Part shown: positions 39,047 to 50,230 of the stretch, one piece after another
How the letters are laid out: the number at the start of each line of letters is the position of its first letter
How positions within the stretch are numbered: position 1 is the first letter of the stretch
Origin: Nocardioides sp. B-3
GTDB lineage: Bacteria > Actinomycetota > Actinomycetes > Propionibacteriales > Nocardioidaceae
NCBI RefSeq assembly: GCF_024703895.1
Contig: NZ_CP087968.1
Coordinates: forward strand, 1,240,001-1,304,000
DNA length: 64,000 bases
Reading direction: 5' to 3'
Program-made: the position numbers and the translations under genes
Notes under the pieces: model-generated
What the model was told of the DNA's origin: nothing
The model's input: only the letters and a program-made list of their open reading frames with translations
The model's database searches: none

Positions 39047-40965
39047 GTGACCCACCCGACCAAGCAGGTCAAGCAGCTCGATCGCGTCATCATCCGGTTC
39101 GCCGGTGACTCCGGCGACGGCATGCAGCTGACCGGTGACAGGTTCACGCAGGAGTCGGCCGTCTTCGGCAACGACCCGGTGACGCTGCCCAACTTCCCTG
39201 CCGAGATCCGCGCTCCCCGGGGCACGCTGCCGGGCGTCTCGTCGTTCCAGTGTGCACTTCGCCGACCACGACATCCTCACGGCGGGCGACGCCCCCGACG
39301 TGCTGGTCGCGATGAATCCCGCCGCGCTGCGCGCCAACCTCGGCGACCTGCCCAAGGGCGCCACGATCATCGTCGACACCCACGACTTCACGGCCCGCAA
39401 CCTGACCAAGGCCGGCTACACCGCCAACCCGCTCGACGGCGACGACCTCGCGGAGTTCGCCGTCCACCCCGTCGACCTCACGGGCATGACGGTCGAGGCG
39501 GTCAAGGAGTTCGGCCTGTCGCGCAAGGACGCCGCCCGCGCGAAGAACATGTTCGCCCTCGGCCTGCTGTCTCGGATGTACGGTCGCCCCACCGAGTCGA
39601 CCACCGCGTTCCTGACCAAGCGGTTCGCCAAGGTCCCCGACATCCGCGACGCCAACATCCGCGCCTTCAAGTCCGGGTGGAACTTCGGCGAGACGACCGA
39701 GACCTTCATCGTCCGCTACGAGATCAAGCCGGCCCCGATGGCAGCCGGCACCTACCGCAACATCACCGGTAACCTCGCGCTGGCCTACGGCCTGATCGCC
39801 GGCGGTGTGCAGTCGGGCCTGCCGGTGTTCCTCGGGTCCTACCCGATCACCCCGGCCTCCGACATCCTGCACGAGCTGAGCAAGCACAAGTCGTTCGGCG
39901 TGACCACCTTCCGGGCCGAGGACGAGATCGCCGGCGTGGGTGCCGCGATCGGTGCCGCATTCGCCGGCAGCCTCGGCGTGACCACCACCTCCGGGCCCGG
40001 TGTCGCGCTCAAGTCGGAAGCGATCGGCCCGGCCGTGATGACCGAGCTCCCGCTGCTGGTCGTCGACGTCCAGCGCGGCGGTCCGTCGACCGGTCTGCCC
40101 ACCAAGACCGAGCAGGCCGACCTCCTGCAGGCGATGTTCGGCCGCAACGGCGAGGCGCCGGTGCCGATCATCGCGCCCCAGTCACCGGGCGACTGCTTCG
40201 ATGCGGCCCTCGAGGCCACCCGGATCGCAATCACCTATCGCACGCCGGTGATGCTGCTCTCCGACGGCTACCTCGCCAACGGCTCGGAGCCGTGGCGGAT
40301 CCCCGAGGTCGCCGACCTGCCGACGATCGACCCCGACTTCGCCACCGAGCTCAACCACGGTGATGGAGACGAAGCGGAGTTCTGGCCCTACACCCGCGAC
40401 GCCGAGACGCTCGCCCGCCCGTGGGCCATCCCCGGCACCCCCCGGTCTCGAGCACCGCATCGGCGGCCTCGAGAAGGGCGACGGGCACGGCAACATCTCC
40501 TACGACCCCGGCAACCACGACTTCATGGTCCGCACCCGTCAGGCCAAGGTCGACCGGATCGCCGACTCGCTGCCCCCGCTCGCCGTCGACGACCCGTCCG
40601 GAGACGCGAAGGTCCTCGTGCTCGGGTGGGGTTCGACGTACGGACCGATCGGCGCCGGCGTGCGACGCGTGCGCAAGGCGGGCTACAAGGTCGCGCAGGC
40701 CCACCTTCGTCATCTGAACCCGTTCCCCAACGACCTCGGCGACATCCTGCGGCGCTACGACAAGGTGCTGGTCCCCGAGATGAACCTCGGCCAGCTCTCG
40801 CTGCTGCTGCGCGGCAAGTACCTCGTCGACGTGGTCGGCTACAACGAGGTGCGCGGCCTGCCGTTGAAGGCGGCCGTCCCGGCCGACGTCATCGGCGGCC
40901 TCGTGGCCGATGCCGAGGGCATCGAGGTCGACCTGACCCCCGCACCGAAGGAGGACATCGCATGA
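39047..40965 (+). CDS. korA: 2-oxoacid (2-oxoglutarate):ferredoxin oxidoreductase alpha subunit (frameshifted)
   Basis: About 638 residues with the gamma domain fused N-terminally, as in KorA. Gamma part: [60 protein letters not shown]. Alpha part: [77 protein letters not shown]-terminus: [20 protein letters not shown]. Frame changes near 39250 and 40440. Oxidatively decarboxylates 2-oxoglutarate, reducing ferredoxin, in TCA-cycle metabolism. GTG 39047; overlaps korB. Confidence 0.92.
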
Positions 40966-42059
40966 CCGCGGACCTCGGACTGCCCGGCCTTCGCTCCGGC
41001 GTCGAGCTCGTCCCCACCAACGACGAACCGCAGACCGGCAAGGAGTACACCTCCGACCGGGAGGTGCGCTGGTGCCCCGGCTGCGGCGACTACGCCGTGC
41101 TCAAGGCCGTGCAGTCGTTCCTGCCCGACCTCGGGCTGCGTCGCGAGAACATCGTCTTCGTCTCCGGCATCGGCTGCTCGTCGCGGTTCCCCTACTACCT
41201 CGACACCTACGGCTTCCACTCGATCCACGGACGTGCCCCGTCCATCGCCACGGGCATCGCCACGGCGCGCGAGGACCTCTCGGTCTGGGTCGTGACCGGT
41301 GACGGTGACGCGTTGTCCATCGGCGGCAACCACCTGATCCACGCGCTGCGTCGCAACGTGAACATGACGATCCTGCTGTTCAACAACAGGATCTACGGCC
41401 TGACCAAGGGGCAGTACTCCCCCACTTCGGAGCCCGGCAAGGTCACCAAGTCGACGCCGATGGGATCGGTGGACCACCCGTTCAACCCGGTCTCCCCGGC
41501 CCCGGGTGCCGAGGCGTCCTTCGTGGCCCGCACCATCGACTCGGACCGCAAGCACCTCACGGCAGTCCTGTCGGCTGCCGCGGCCCACCGGGGCACGTCG
41601 TTCGTCGAGATCTACCAGAACTGCCCGATCTTCAACGACGGCGCCTTCGACGCCATCAAGTCCAACGACACCAAGGCCGACGCCATCATCCCGCTCGTCC
41701 ACGGCGAGCAGATCCGCTTCGGGGCGACGGGCGAGGACGGTCGCGGCACCCGGGCCCTGACGCGTGACCGCTCGACCGGCGGCGTGAAGACCGTGCAGGC
41801 GAGCGACGTCGACGACGCCGACATCCCGGTGCACGACGCGCACAGCCCCGACCCGTCCACGGCGTTCGCCATCTCTCGGCTCACCGACTCCGGCTACCTC
41901 AACCAGTCGCCGATCGGGATCTTCCGCCGTGTGGAACGCCCGACCTACGACGACCGGGCCCGCGCGCAGATCACGGCCGCACAGGACGAGGCCACCGGCG
42001 ACCCGGCCACGCGACTCGCCGGGCTGATCAGCGCGGGCGACACTCGGACCGTCGTCTGA
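40962..42059 (+). CDS. korB: 2-oxoacid (2-oxoglutarate):ferredoxin oxidoreductase beta subunit
   Basis: 365 residues, intact. TPP- and 4Fe-4S-binding subunit: VRWCPGCGDYAVLKAVQSFL (cluster Cys pair), FVSGIGCSSRFPYYLDTYGF, HGRAPSIATGIATAREDLSV, TPP motif VTGDGDALSIGGNHLIHALR, LLFNNRIYGLTKGQYSPTS and IYQNCPIFNDGAFD. ATG 40962 overlaps the korA stop (CATGA). A perfect hairpin terminator follows at 42068. Confidence 0.95.
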   Translation: MTADLGLPGLRSGVELVPTNDEPQTGKEYTSDREVRWCPGCGDYAVLKAVQSFLPDLGLRRENIVFVSGIGCSSRFPYYLDTYGFHSIHGRAPSIATGIATAREDLSVWVVTGDGDALSIGGNHLIHALRRNVNMTILLFNNRIYGLTKGQYSPTSEPGKVTKSTPMGSVDHPFNPVSPAPGAEASFVARTIDSDRKHLTAVLSAAAAHRGTSFVEIYQNCPIFNDGAFDAIKSNDTKADAIIPLVHGEQIRFGATGEDGRGTRALTRDRSTGGVKTVQASDVDDADIPVHDAHSPDPSTAFAISRLTDSGYLNQSPIGIFRRVERPTYDDRARAQITAAQDEATGDPATRLAGLISAGDTRTVV

Positions 42060-42067
42060 CCCGGACA

Positions 42068-42109
42068 TGACACTGGCCCGCCCGATCAGATCGGGGCGGG
42101 CCAGTGTCA
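42068..42109. terminator. Terminator after korAB
   Basis: TGACACTGGCCCGCCCGATC pairs with GATCGGGGCGGGCCAGTGTCA's complement apart from one bulged G; stem of about 20 bp with a 1-nt to 5-nt loop. It also lies before the convergent gene ending at 42133, so it can serve both strands. Confidence 0.85.
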
Positions 42110-42132
42110 GTTGCACGGTGCTGTGGAGCGGA

Positions 42133-42555
42133 TCACTCGAACGCTGCGGTCCAGATCTCACCCTTGGTCGTGCCGTAGCCGTTGGAGGCCTTGACCTTCA
42201 CGCGCCACTTCCAGACGCCCTTCTGGGGCACGAAGATCTTCGTCCGGTACTTGCCGGTCTCGTCGGTCTTGACCTTCTTGACGGTCCTCCAGTTACAGGC
42301 CTTGCAGGCCTTCTTCTGGAGCTGCACCTTGCCGAGGTAGGGCACCGGAGCCACGGCCGGGTCCGCCTGCGGCTCGGTGACGGTGCCGTTGAGCTTGAAG
42401 GCGTTGAAGTCAACCTGCTGCTTCGCGTCCGGCGGCACCTCGGTGATGATGCGCTTCGGCAAGGCCCGGTCGGCCCGGACGGGCGCGGCCGAGAATGCGC
42501 TCAGGCTGAGAAGTGCGGCCAGCAGGCCGACGATGACGGTGCGGAGCATCCGCAT
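42133..42555 (-). CDS. Small secreted protein, carboxypeptidase-regulatory-like beta domain
   Basis: 140 residues, intact. Signal peptide MRMLRTVIVGLLAALLSLSA ending near APVRA. The mature part is a single beta-sandwich-like unit: FNAFKLNGTVTEPQ, VQLQKKACKACNWRTVKKVK with a CKAC pair, TDETGKYRTKIFVPQKG, VWKWRVKVKASNGYG. The pattern (tag a value, then ETGKYR) is that of a transthyretin/CarboxypepD_reg-type domain. Function unknown; probably extracellular. Confidence 0.7.
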   Translation of the reverse strand: MRMLRTVIVGLLAALLSLSAFSAAPVRADRALPKRIITEVPPDAKQQVDFNAFKLNGTVTEPQADPAVAPVPYLGKVQLQKKACKACNWRTVKKVKTDETGKYRTKIFVPQKGVWKWRVKVKASNGYGTTKGEIWTAAFE

Positions 42556-42648
42556 GGTTCCCCTTGGGACGTGTGACAGAAGACGACTGCATGGTAGACG
42601 CCGTTCGTAACGGATTCGTTGTCGATCTCCGCCGCCTAGACTCTCGAA

Positions 42649-43559
42649 GTGCCAGAAACGCGCAGGGGGCTGATCTTCGGCACGGGTGCGTACGCGCTGT
42701 GGGGGCTGTTCCCGCTCTACTGGCCGCTGCTCGGAGCCGGCCGGCGCCGTGGAGATCCCGGCCCACCGGATCGTCTGGTCGGCGCTGACGATGGCGGTCC
42801 CGGTGGTCGCGCTGCGCCATGCGGCGGCTGTCGGCGCCGTACTCAGGAATCGGCGGCAGCTGACCCTGCTGTCGCTCGCGGCCGTGGTGATCTCGGTCAA
42901 CTGGGCGACCTACATCTACGGCGTCAACAACGAGCGCGTCGTCGAGGCGGCCCTCGGCTACTTCATCAACCCGCTCGTCACCGTGCTGATGGGTGTCTTC
43001 ATCCTCGGCGAGCGACTGCGGCGACTGCAGTGGATCGCCCTCGGCATCGCGTCCCCGGCCGTGGTGGTGCTGACGATCGACTACGGGCGACCGCCCCGGG
43101 TGGCGCTGGTCCCGGCCTTCTCGTTCGGCTCCTACGGCCCGGCGAAGAAGCAGGCCAACGTGCGACCGGTCGAGAGCCTGACCATCGAGACGCTCGTCCT
43201 CGCGCCGATCGCGGTGGGATACCTCGTCCTCCTCGCCGTGACCGGCGCTGCGAGCTTCGGCAACCACGGCACCGGGCACGCGCTGCTCTTCACCACCACC
43301 GGCATCGTCACCGCGATCCCGCTCATCCTCTTCGGCGCGGCCGCGATCCGGGTGCCGCTCGTCGCGCTCGGGCTGCTGCAGTACCTCGCGCCGATCATCC
43401 AGTTCGGCCTTGGGCGTCCTGCTCTTCCACGAGGACATGCCCACCGGCCGCTGGATCGGCTTCGGGCTCGTGTGGGTGGCGCTGGTGCTCTTCACGGTCG
43501 AGACGATCAACCACCGCCGGCGTCAGCTGAGGTTGGTCACCGAGGCGTCGGCCTGCTGA
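42649..43559 (+). CDS. rarD: RarD-type EamA/DMT-family transporter (frameshifted)
   Basis: About 303 residues, ten helices. Seen: TGAYALWGLFPLYWPLLGA, IPAHRIVWSALTMAVPVVAL, INWATYIY-like stretch VISVNWATYIYGVNNERVVE, LGYFINPLVTVLMGVFILGE, SFGSYGPAKKQANVRPVESL (RarD-typical position of the second EamA half), QYLAPIIQFGL and FHEDMPTGRWIGFGLVWVAL. Frame changes near 42742 (four extra bases, a CCGG duplication) and 43412. Substrate unknown. Starts GTG 42649. Confidence 0.85.
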
Positions 43560-43588
43560 TCGCAAGGCCTGCGGCGCCACCTTTCGGA

Positions 43589-43612
43589 CGTACGGCGATT
43601 CGTCGCCGTACG
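43589..43612. terminator. Perfect hairpin with TTCG loop after rarD
   Basis: CGTACGGCGA and TCGCCGTACG flank TTCG; a 10-bp stem with the very stable UUCG tetraloop, 30 bp after the rarD stop. Likely its terminator. Confidence 0.7.
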
Positions 43613-43661
43613 ACGTGTGGGCAGTGGTCCAGTGGCGGCGCGTGACGAGATCGCCTCCGTG

Positions 43662-43794
43662 GCGGTGAGTGAGCCACATTCCGGCGGCGTGGAATGTGGC
43701 TGGGTCACCGCTGGGCGAGCGTCGCTCCGGGACACGCCCGGGGAGCGGTGCGCCAGCCACATTCGACGGAATGAAAATGTGGGTCACTCACCGC
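43662..43794. repeat. Pair of inverted 50-bp hairpin repeats
   Basis: Copy one is 43662-43711 on the plus strand, copy two is 43745-43794 on the minus strand. Both start GCGGTGAGTGA, continue CCACATT, later AATGTGGCTGG, and end CACCGC; only the loop centres differ. Each copy is itself an inverted repeat, so the pair forms hairpins within a larger 133-bp inverted structure. Lies in the non-coding gap between rarD and the convergent polyprenyl synthase. Looks like a REP/MITE-like repeat family. Confidence 0.75.
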
Positions 43795-43825
43795 TGACGG
43801 GGTCACGGTGAGGCCGGGGGTTGGG

Positions 43826-44831
43826 TCAGCTGGAACGAGTGGCGACGATGTCGGCGAAGGACTCGAGGGCGGTCCGGACGGAGCCCGGCTCCCGGGACGC
43901 TGAGCAGCGACTTGGCGGTCGCGGCCCGGGCGACGACGTAGGCGCGGGCCTCGTCCATCGCGGGGTGCTTGCGCAGGAGGTCGAGCGCCTCGGCGTGCAG
44001 CTGGTCGTCGGTGAGGTCGGCGTCGAGCAGCTCGAGGAGGCGTGCGTCGGTCGGGTCGGTGGAGGCGCGGGCCATCAGCACCGGAAGCGTGGGCACACCC
44101 TCGCGCAGGTCGGTGCCGGGGGTCTTGCCGGACTCACCCGACTCGGACGCGATGTCGAGGATGTCGTCGGAGAGCTGGAAGGCGGAGCCGACGATCTCGC
44201 CGTACGCACGCAGCGCCTCGACCACCTCGGGCGCCGAACCACCGAACATGCCGCCGTAGTGCGCCGACGTGGCGATCAGTGAACCGGTCTTGCCGGCCAC
44301 GACCTCGAGGTAGTGCACCAACGGGTCCTCCTCGGGACCCGGCTGCACGGTCTCGAGGATCTGCCCCTCGACCAGTCGGGTGAAGGTCCGCGCCCGGATG
44401 CGGACGGCGTCGGGCCCGAGGTCGGCGGTCAGCTCGGAGGAGCGGCCGAACAGGAAGTCACCGGTGAGGATCGCGACGTGGTTGTCCCAGCGGGCGTTGG
44501 CCGTGTCGGCACCCCGGCGCAGGTCGGCCTCGTCCATCACGTCGTCGTGGTAGAGCGAAGCGACGTGCGTCAGCTCCACGACGCACGCGGCCGTGAGCAC
44601 CTCGTCGGCGTCCGGCGTGGGGCCGGTCTCCGCGGCCAGCAGCACCAGCAGCGGGCGGAAGCGCTTGCCGCCGGCCGCCATCAGGTGGGAGGCGGCCTTC
44701 GACACGTATTCGGTGCGGCCCTCGCAGTAGCCGGCGAGCATCTCCTCGACCTTGACCGGGCGATCGGCAAGACGCTGCGCGAGCGCCGAGTCGTCGACGG
44801 GGAGCGCCGGGGAGCTTGACGAGGTGGTCAC
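43826..44831 (-). CDS. Polyprenyl diphosphate synthase (menaquinone side-chain type, frameshifted near the end)
   Basis: About 335 residues. Trans-prenyltransferase: GGKRFRPLLVLLAAETG, first aspartate motif YHDDVMDEADLRRGADTAN, DFLFGRSSELTADLGP, TGSLIATSAHYGGMFGG, second motif FQLSDDILDIASESGESGK. After a change near 43890 it ends VRTALESFADIVATRSS at 43826. Probably makes the heptaprenyl or octaprenyl tail of menaquinone, the electron acceptor of the NADH dehydrogenase encoded immediately upstream. GTG 44831 overlaps the nuoN stop. Confidence 0.92.
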
Positions 44832-46421
44832 CTGAGGAATTGTCCTGCAAGCCCCGCGAGATCGAGCAACGGCCCCGGCAAAACGCCGAGCATCAGCGTG
44901 GCCGCGGCACCGAAGGCGATCGTGGTGGCCGTGAGCACGGACGGGTAGGCGACGCTGGGACCGTCACCGACGGGCTCGTCGAAGTACATCGCCTTGATCA
45001 CCCGGATGTAGAGGAACGCCGCGATGATGCTCGCCACGACCGCCACCACCACGACCGGCCGGGCACCGGCGGCCAGCGCCACCGAGAAGACCGCGAGCTT
45101 GCCCACGAAGCCGGAGGTGAGCGGGATGCCGGCCATCGCCAGCAGGAAGAACGCGAAGACACCGGCCACGATCGGCGACTCCTTGCCGAGCCCTGCCCAT
45201 CGGTCGAGCGCGGTGACCTCACCGGCGGAGTCGCGGACCGGGCTGACCACGGCGAAGGCGCCTAGCGTCGCGAAGCCGTACGTCGCGAGGTAGAACAGCA
45301 CCGCCTGCAGCGCGCTCACCTCGCCGGGCGCGAGGTCGCTGGTCGCCTGCACGCCGAGCACCCCGGTGAGGATGAAGCCGGTGTGCGCCACCGAGGAGTA
45401 GGCCAGCAGGCGCTTCACGTCGGTCTGGGTGATGGCCAGCAGCGCGCCGACCAGCATCGTCAGGATCGCGACGACCCACATCATCGGCTGCCACGACCAG
45501 CGGTCTGCGCCGAAGGCGACGTAGAAGAGGCGCAGGATCGCACCGAACGCGGCGACCTTGGTGGCGGCCGCCATGAAGGCGGTGACCGGGGTCGGGGCGC
45601 CCCGGTAGACGTCGGGGGTCCAGGCCCGGAACGGCGCGGCACCGACCTTGAAGAGCAGGCCGACCGTCATCAGTCCCATGCCGATCAGCAGCAGCGCCGA
45701 GCTGCCGGTGTCGTTGCGGACCGACTCGTTGATCGCGGAGAAGTCCATGGAGCCCGCGAATCCGTAGACCAGCGCGACGCCGTACAGGAAGAAGCCGGAG
45801 GAGAAGGCGCCGAGGAGGAAGTACTTCAGCGCTGCCTCCCCGGCTCAGCAGGCGGCGACGGCGCGCCGGGCCACAGAGGAGGTAGAGCGGCAGCGACAGG
45901 ACCTCGAGGCCGACGAACATGGTCAGCAGGTCGTTGGACGCCGGGAAGAGCAGCATGCCGAAGACCGCGAACATCAGGAGCGGGTAGACCTCGGTGTGGT
46001 CGAGGCCCTTGGCCCCGGCCTCGCGCTCGGCCTCGGAGCCGGGCAGCGCGGCGGCCCGGCCGGCGAAGGCCGAGACCCCGCCGTCGAGGTGGCGCTCGGC
46101 GAAGAGCAGCACGCCGCAGATGGCCAGCACGAGGATGAGACCCCACAGGAAGAGCGTGGGTCCGTCGATCGCGATCGTGCCGCCGACCGCGAGGATGCCG
46201 CGGGCGGCGCCGTCGGCATGGACCTCGGCGTCGCGGGCGATGAGCACGACGCTGACGAGCGCGGCCACGAGACCGACCAGCGACAGCAGCACTCGGGCGC
46301 CGTAGCGGGCGGCACGGGGCGCGAACGCCTCGACCAGCACGCCGAGGCAGGCGACACCGAAGACGACCGGGAGCGGGAACAGCTCGAAGTAGTCGATCGT
46401 GGGCTTCACGAAGTCGGTCAC
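44828..46421 (-). CDS. nuoN: NADH-quinone oxidoreductase subunit N (frameshifted)
   Basis: Proton-pumping antiporter-like membrane subunit, about 530 residues, 14 helices. Seen: FVKPTIDYFELFPLPVVFGV, LLTMFVGLEVLSLPLYLLCG (helix 5 Glu), LLFKVGAAPFRAWTPDVYRG (helix 7 Lys and the PFHxW-like loop), MLVGALLAITQTDVKRLLAY (helix 8), LAMAGIPLTSGFVGKL with the helix 12 Lys. One frame change near 45845. Last nuo gene; overlaps nuoM and the prenyl synthase. Confidence 0.95.
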
Positions 46422-47961
46422 GGGTGGCCTCCCTGCGAGCTGACCGAACCGGTGACGGTCGGCGGGGCGTCGGTGACACCGACGTTGCTCATGATGTCGG
46501 TGACGTGCGGATTGATGACGTCGAGCAACGGCATCGGGAAGAAGCCGAACAGCACGAGGGCGAGCAGCAGCGGTGCGAGCGTGCCGACCTCGCGGGCGTC
46601 GAGGTCACGCATGACCTCGACCTTCTCGAAGTCCCCGCCCGGGCCGGTCATGGTGCGCTGGTAGGCCCAGAGCACGTAGATCGCGGCGAGCACGATGGCG
46701 GTCACGGCGATCGCGCCGGCCCACCGTGGCGTGGTTGAAGGCCGCGATGATGACCAGCATCTCCGAGACGAACGGCGACAGGCCGGGCAGTCCGCAGGCC
46801 GCGAGGCCCGCGATCAGGAGCGTGCCGGCCGGGACCGGGGCGACCTTCTCCACGCCGCCGCCCATCGCCTTGATCGAGGCGGTGCCGCGACGACGGATGA
46901 GGTAGCCGGCGACCGGGAACAGCGCGGCCGTGCCGATGCCGTGGTTGACCATGTAGAGGATCGAGCCGGAGATGCCCCGGCTGCTGAAGACGAAGATGCC
47001 GAGCACGATGAAGCCGAAGTGCGACAGCGACGTCAGGCCGATCAGGCGCAGCAGGTCGTCCCGGCCGATGGCCACCAGTGCGCCGTACACGATCGAGATC
47101 AGCGCGAGCACGACCACCAGCGGCGTGGCCCACTGCGACGCGTCGGGCAACAGCCCGAGGCAGAAGCGCAGCATGCCGAACGTGCCGATCTTGTCGAGCA
47201 CGCAGACCGGAGCACCGACGTGCCGGTGGTCGCCTTCTCGGTCGTGTCGGCCAGCCGGTGTGCACGGGGAACATCGGCGCCTTGATCGCGAAGGCGATGA
47301 AGAAGCCGACGAACAGCCAGCGCTGCGTGATCGGGTCGATGTCGAGCGCGGCGAGGTCGGTCAGCAGGAAGGACGGCTTGCCGTTGTTCGACGAGACGAC
47401 GTAGAGCCCGATCACCGACGCGAGCATGATCAGCCCGCCGGCGAGCTGGTAGATCAGGAACTTGGTGGCCGCGCGGCCACGACCGGACCGGCCGAAGCCG
47501 CCGATCAGGAAGTAGGCCGGGATCAGCGTCGCCTCGAAGACGACGTAGAAGAGGAAGACGTCGGTGGCGGTGAAGACGGCCAGCGACATCGCCTCGAGCG
47601 CCAGCACCCGGGCGACGAACGTGCGGCTGCCGGAGTTGCCGTCCTCGTCGGCCTCGTGCCACGACGCGGCGAGCACGATCGGCACCGGGAGCGTGGTGAG
47701 CAGCACCATCAGCAGGCCCGGGCCGTCGACGCCCGGGGCGTAGTGCACGCCGAGCGCCTCGATCCGGGCATGCGTCTCGGTCAGCTGCATCCCGCCGTCG
47801 AGGTCGTACGTCGACAGCGCGGCGATCGCAGCCCACAGCAGCGCGGCGCCGGCGAAGCCGAGACCGGCCAGCCGGGCAGTCGCGGCCGGGAGGAACGCCG
47901 TCACGATCGCGCCCACGAGGGGAATCGCGATCAGGACGGAGAGAACAGGGAGGTCGCTCAC
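46418..47961 (-). CDS. nuoM: NADH-quinone oxidoreductase subunit M (frameshifted)
   Basis: About 514 residues, 14 helices, proton pump. Seen: [40 protein letters not shown] (conserved Glu), [19 protein letters not shown] (Lys in helix 7), [50 protein letters not shown] with the helix 12 Glu. Frame changes near 47230 and 46732. GTG 47961 overlaps the nuoL stop. Confidence 0.95.
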
Positions 47962-49925
47962 GAGAGGTTCACCGCCGGGAGGGCCGGGACGACGAGCAAC
48001 GCGCCGCCGAGCAGGGAGAGGGCATAGGAGCGGACGAAGCCGTTCTGGACGCGGCGCAGGACACCGGACATGGCACCGACACCGGCCGAGCCACCCTCGA
48101 TGACTCCGTCGACACCGAACCGGTCGAAGGACGCCAGACCCGTGGTCAGCGACCTGCCGGGCGCCACGACGACTGCGTCGTTGATGGCGTCGCCGTACAG
48201 ATCGGCGCGGGCGGCCCCCGGTCGCGAAGGAGACCTCGGTCGGAGCCTCCCGCGGGATCGTCTGCTTGCCGACGAGGAACCGGGCGGCGGCGACCCCGAT
48301 GCCGACGACCCCGACCACGATGAGGGTGATCACGATGGCGGGCAGCGGCGGCTCGTGGTGCTCGGCGATCCCGGTGACGGGGGCGAGGAACTCGACCACG
48401 AAGTCACCGAGCAGCAGCACGCCACCGAGGACCGACAGCGCGGCCGGGACGATCAGCGGGACCGTCATCACGTGGGGCGACTCGTGCGGGTGCGCGCCCT
48501 TCTCCCAGCGGGACTTGTCGCCGAAGAAGGTCATCAGCATCAGCCGCGTCATGTAGAAGCCGGTGATGCCGGCACCGAGCAGGGCGCAGAGACCGACGAT
48601 CAAGTTGTCCGCGAGCGCGGTCTCGATGATCTTGTCCTTGGAGAAGAAGCCGGAGAAGCCGGGGAACCCGATGATCGCGAGGTAGCCCATCGCGAAGGTC
48701 AGGAACGTGACCGGCATGTAGGTGCGCAGGCCGCCGTAGTGGCGCATGTCGACGTCGTCGTTCATGCCGTGCATGACCGAGCCGGCGCCGAGGAACATGT
48801 TGGCCTTGAAGAAGCCGTGCGTGAGCAGGTGGAAGATCGCGAACGGGTAGCCCGCGACGCCGAGACCGGCGGCCAGCATCATGTAGCCGATCTGGCTCAT
48901 CGTGGAGCCGGCCAGCGCCTTCTTGATGTCGTCCTTGGCGCAACCGAGGATCGCACCCCAGAGCAGCGTGATGGTGGCAATGATGACCACCGTCGTCTGC
49001 GCCACCGGGGGTCAGTTCGTAGATGAAGTTGGACCGGACGATGAGGTAGACACCGGCGGTGACCATGGTCGCCGCGTGGATCAGGGCGGAGACCGGGGTC
49101 GGGCCCTCCATCGCGTCGAGGAGCCGGCCTGCAGCGGGAACTGGGCCGACTTGCCGCACGCGGCGAGCAGGAGCAGCAGCCCGAGCAGGTTGAGCGTGGT
49201 CTGCGAGGCGCCGGACGCCTGCTCGCTGACGGCCGCGAAGTCGGTGGTGCCGAATGTCGTGAACATCAGGGCAACGGCCAGCGAGAGGCCGATGTCGCCG
49301 ACGCGGTTGATGACGAAGGCCTTCTTCGCGGCAGCGGCGGCGGAGTGCTTGTGCTGCCAGAAGCCGATCAGGAGGTAGGAGCAGAGGCCGACGCCCTCCC
49401 AGCCGAGGAAGACGACGAGGTAGTTGGCACCCGGGACGAGCACCAGCATCGCGGCGACGAAGAGGTTGAGGTAGCCGAAGAAGCGGCGACGCCGGGCGTC
49501 GTGCTCCATGTAGCCGATGGAGTAGACGTGGATCAGCGATCCGACGCCGGTGATCAGCAGCAGGAACAGTGCCGACAGTGGGTCGTAGAGCAGATCCATG
49601 CCGACGTTGAAGCTGCCGACCTCGAACCAGGTGAAGAGGTGCTGGCCGAGCTGGCGCTCCGACTCCTCGCGCCCCAGCAGGCTGACGAAGAGGATCAGGC
49701 TGAGGACGAAGGACCCGGCGGCGGTCGCCGTACCGATCCAGTGGCCGACCTTGTCCAGGGCGCCCTTGGCGAAGGCACCACCGAGGAGCAGCACGGCCGC
49801 GCCCGCGAGAGGCAGCGCGATGATCAGCCAGAGCCGGTGAAGACACCCTCGGCGGCGGTCGGGTGGACCACCGGGATCTCGTGGGCCGCCTCGGAGGAGG
49901 CAAGCAGGATTGCGTCAAGAGTCAC
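47958..49925 (-). CDS. nuoL: NADH-quinone oxidoreductase subunit L (frameshifted)
   Basis: About 655 residues; antiporter-like pump with the long lateral helix. Seen: [120 protein letters not shown]. Frame changes near 48222, 49009, 49125 and 49840; that at 49009 is an extra base in CCGGGGG. GTG 49925 lies 10 bp after nuoK. Confidence 0.95.
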
Positions 49926-49935
49926 GTCAGGCCCC

Positions 49936-50230
49936 TCAGTACTTCAGCAGACTGGCGTCGTCGACGGAGGCGGACCGTCGCGTGCGGAAGATGGTCATGA
50001 TGATCGCGAGGCCGATCACGACCTCGGCAGCCGCCACGACCATCACGAAGAAGGCCGCGACCCGGCCGTCGAGGTTGCCGTGCTGCTTGGCAGAACGCGA
50101 CGAGCGCGAGGTTGCCGGCGTTGAGCATCAGCTCGATGCACATGAAGACCACGATGGCGTTGCGTCGCGTGAGGACGCCGATGCAGCCGATGGTGAAGAG
50201 GATCGCGGACAGGACGATGTATTCAGTCAC
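49936..50230 (-). CDS. nuoK: NADH-quinone oxidoreductase subunit K (frameshifted)
   Basis: About 98 residues, three helices. [38 protein letters not shown] with the conserved helix 2 Glu, then after a change near 50094 [20 protein letters not shown] with the second Glu, ending [11 protein letters not shown] 50230 overlaps nuoJ. Confidence 0.95.

Noticed and set aside
39047..42059. Pyruvate:ferredoxin oxidoreductase
   Set aside because: The two-subunit layout with gamma fused to alpha and no delta subunit fits KorAB of actinobacteria better than PFOR.
46702..49005. Single nuoL-nuoM fusion frame
   Set aside because: The join arises because frameshifts put parts of the two genes in one frame; the normal nuoL stop overlapping the nuoM GTG start is present at 47958-47961.
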